Of a stretch of 7,729 nt of DNA, positions 6,855-7,729 are shown piece by piece. A model generated the notes under the pieces. The model was not told the origin of the DNA. It searched no databases and saw nothing but the letters and a program-made list of their open reading frames with translations. The position numbers and the translations under genes were made by a program. Origin of the DNA: an uncultured Collinsella sp. Its GTDB lineage: Bacteria > Actinomycetota > Coriobacteriia > Coriobacteriales > Coriobacteriaceae. Location: the NCBI GenBank assembly GCA_900555355.1, contig USKV01000060.1, forward strand, positions 1-7,729, written 5' to 3'. Position 1 is the stretch's first letter. The number at the start of each line of letters is the position of its first letter.

Positions 6855-6879
6855 GGGCCCGCCGCCGGCGGGCCCTTTT
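6855..6879 (+). terminator. Strong GC-rich hairpin with T-tract, plus-strand terminator
   Basis: Arms GGGCCCGCC (6855-6863) and GGCGGGCCC (6867-6875) pair perfectly over 9 bp with a 3-nt loop, followed by TTTT (6876-6879). The T-tract places it on the plus strand, where the nearest upstream plus-strand unit ends at 6335. It would stop read-through antisense to the 6578-6808 gene. The T-run is short, but the stem is very stable. Confidence 0.6.
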
Positions 6880-6953
6880 GCTGCCGCCGGTATCCGGCAT
6901 GCGCCGCCGTATGGCCACGGCTCCGCGGCCGGGTGGCACCTCCGCTACGCCGC

Positions 6954-7031
6954 GTCAAGGGGGCCCATGAGACCCCGCACAAACCTCCGCTCCGCTCCGG
7001 TTGGTGGAGGTCGTCATGGACCTCCCTTGAC
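6954..7031. repeat. Long imperfect inverted repeat
   Basis: The left arm 6954-6974 and right arm 7009-7031 pair through GTCAAGGG/CCCTTGAC (8 bp), CCATGA/TCATGG (6 bp) and GACC/GGTC (4 bp), with small bulges between. The 34-nt spacer holds a CCTCC that could alternatively pair with GGAGG inside the right arm. Confidence 0.65.
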
Positions 7032-7048
7032 CCGCCTTCGCTCCGGTG

Positions 7049-7104
7049 CGGCTTTGCAGGGAGCAAAGCCGACGACGACGCGCGGCGTCGCCATTCGGCT
7101 TTGC
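7049..7104 (+). promoter_or_regulatory. Mutually exclusive hairpins ahead of the DUF2958 gene
   Basis: GCAAAGCCG at 7063-7071 is the exact complement of CGGCTTTGC on both sides, at 7049-7057 (5-nt loop) and at 7096-7104. The downstream pairing encloses a second perfect stem, CGACGC (7076-7081) with GCGTCG (7085-7090). Only one pairing can form at a time, as in attenuation-type leaders. It sits about 50 nt before the start codon at 7153. Confidence 0.55.
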
Positions 7105-7142
7105 CCGCAGGGGCGAGATGTTGAGGGCAGGGTGCCCGGAAC

Positions 7143-7147
7143 GGAGG
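7143..7147 (+). promoter_or_regulatory. Ribosome binding site deciding the start at 7153
   Basis: GGAGG lies 5 nt before ATG 7153. It rules out the in-frame ATG at 6967, which lies inside an inverted repeat and lacks a ribosome site. Confidence 0.8.
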
Positions 7148-7152
7148 AAGAG

Positions 7153-7452
7153 ATGCAGCAGCTGATGACGAGGGAAATCGCCAAGACGGCTCCAAGGCTC
7201 TACGAGCAGGACGGAGCAGAGGACCCCACGGTCTATGCCCACTACTTCTCGTGCATGAACGGATGGGACTGGTGGCTGCTCGAGTTCGACGGCACGGACG
7301 AGGCGTTCGGCCTCGTCGAGGGCTACGACGACGAGCTCGGCTACTTCAGCATCAAGGAGATGGAGGAGCTGAACCGCCAGATGGGGTTCGCCGCCGTCGA
7401 GCGCGACGAGCACTTCTCCCCGAAGCCGCTCAGCGCCGTCAGGAGGAGGTAG
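7153..7452 (+). CDS. DUF2958 family protein
   Basis: The 99-residue product follows the DUF2958 pattern from end to end: MTREIAKTAPRLYEQDG at 5-21, a central WDWWLLEFDGTDEAFGLVEG at 38-57, ELGYFSIKEMEELN at 61-74, and the closing ERDEHFSPKP at 83-92. The length fits the family, which is usually about 100 residues. These proteins are soluble and of unknown function; they are found widely on plasmids and conjugative elements, which supports a mobile context here. The start follows GGAGG at 7143-7147. The gene ends in three AGG Arg codons that also supply the next gene's ribosome site, 4 nt separating the two genes, so they form an operon. Confidence 0.85.
   Translation: MQQLMTREIAKTAPRLYEQDGAEDPTVYAHYFSCMNGWDWWLLEFDGTDEAFGLVEGYDDELGYFSIKEMEELNRQMGFAAVERDEHFSPKPLSAVRRR
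7441..7450 (+). promoter_or_regulatory. Ribosome binding site embedded in the end of the DUF2958 gene
   Basis: AGGAGGAGGT is formed by the last Arg codons and the first base of the TAG stop. It lies 6 nt before ATG 7457 and is a near-ideal Shine-Dalgarno. Confidence 0.8.
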
Positions 7453-7456
7453 CCGC

Positions 7457-7729
7457 ATGGTCACGGTCGAGTTCGACTCCATGGGCGAGGCGGTCCGCCT
7501 CGCCCTCGTGGCCGGGGAGTACGTGGGCGGCGGCCTCGCCGTCCTCCTCCTCGACGCCACGGACCCGCGCTCCGACGGCTACATGGCCGAGTGGGGCGTG
7601 CTCACGGCGAACGTGCCGGCTGCGGCCGAGTGGTGCCGCGGGCACGGCAACATCGCCATCGACGCCGCGGTCCCCGCGGCACTCCTCAAGGCACTCGTGG
7701 CCGCCGGCATACTCCGGATGGCCGGCCGC
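7457..7729 (+). CDS. DUF4313-like protein, 3'-truncated by window edge
   Basis: The frame runs open from ATG 7457 to the end of the window (91 codons, no stop). It begins MVTVEFDSMGEAVRLALVAG. The segment GGLAVLLLDATDP (25-37), then MAEWGVLTANVPA (44-56) and NIAIDAAVPAALLKALVAAG (66-85), resembles the DUF4313 layout. In that family a self-contained beta-rich domain reads roughly as Y..GNLAI.L, PYATLTVNL, and .AFIDTNN.PW...FL...GL. The match is by pattern only and is looser than for the DUF2958 neighbour. DUF4313 and DUF2958 genes both occur in conjugative-element cargo, and the strong ribosome site and 4-nt gap place the two in one operon. Function unknown. Confidence 0.65.
   Translation, partial: MVTVEFDSMGEAVRLALVAGEYVGGGLAVLLLDATDPRSDGYMAEWGVLTANVPAAAEWCRGHGNIAIDAAVPAALLKALVAAGILRMAGR

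Larger units (their letters stand above)
6809..7152. other. Non-coding region rich in inverted repeats upstream of the DUF2958 gene
   Basis: These 344 nt contain no credible gene; frames crossing them on both strands are Arg/Pro-rich by-products of GC content. From left to right they hold the 6808 ribosome site, a terminator-like GC hairpin (6855-6879), a long imperfect inverted repeat (6954-6974 with 7009-7031), a pair of competing hairpins (7049-7104) and a small hairpin (7125-7137) just before the next Shine-Dalgarno. No clear -35/-10 pair was found. The structure density suggests a regulatory leader or a replication/transfer-type site. Confidence 0.5.

Noticed and set aside
6967..7152. 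Upstream ATG extending the DUF2958 protein by 62 residues
   Set aside because: The extra part translates inverted-repeat DNA, has no Shine-Dalgarno and is absent from the family pattern, which begins at 7153.
6578..7195. Extended 205-codon version of the small minus-strand gene
   Set aside because: The added part crosses the GC hairpins and is Arg/Ser/Pro-rich; AAAGGGG places the start at 6808.

Overview
The window looks like a piece of accessory, probably mobile, DNA from a GC-rich bacterium. Codon third positions are strongly G/C-biased in most genes. The mix of genes (a one-polypeptide Type ISP restriction enzyme, an HNH nuclease and small DUF2958- and DUF4313-like proteins) would fit a gut actinobacterium of the Coriobacteriia (Collinsella, Olsenella or Eggerthella-like). 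That placement is an inference from composition and gene style; no rRNA or other marker gene is present.

Bases 2-4423 carry most of one very large gene, cut off at the left edge. It is a Type ISP restriction-modification enzyme: an SF2 helicase motor, a coupler, a gamma-class N6-adenine methyltransferase and a target-recognition domain in a single chain. The N-terminal Mrr-like nuclease and the Walker A motif should lie just upstream of the window. The target-recognition part is less GC-biased than the rest. It contains a striking in-frame array of three 19-nt repeats with long inverted repeats between them. Immediately downstream (4506-4697) is an orphan C-terminal piece of a separate Mrr-family restriction endonuclease.

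Convergent with this, on the minus strand, 4709-5476 encodes a protein with one N-terminal transmembrane segment and a complete C-terminal HNH zinc-ribbon nuclease. A plausible promoter at 5573-5601 then drives a tight two-gene plus-strand unit (5644-5961 and 5958-6335). Its products are small paralogous proteins that share a WPDGR core and are translationally coupled by a GTGA overlap.

From 6336 to about 6610 lies a lower-GC stretch that is probably mostly non-coding. It holds a 16-bp perfect palindrome next to a run of A/T and a minus-strand reading frame of atypical codon use. A short minus-strand gene (6578-6808) follows, with its own Shine-Dalgarno sequence. Next is an intergenic region (6809-7152) dense in inverted repeats, including two mutually exclusive hairpins, upstream of a DUF2958 gene (7153-7452). 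A DUF4313-like gene (7457 onward) runs off the right edge.

Taken together: a restriction and nuclease cluster followed by small genes typical of conjugative-element cargo. The restriction enzyme acts alone and needs no partner gene. The small proteins are uncharacterised.
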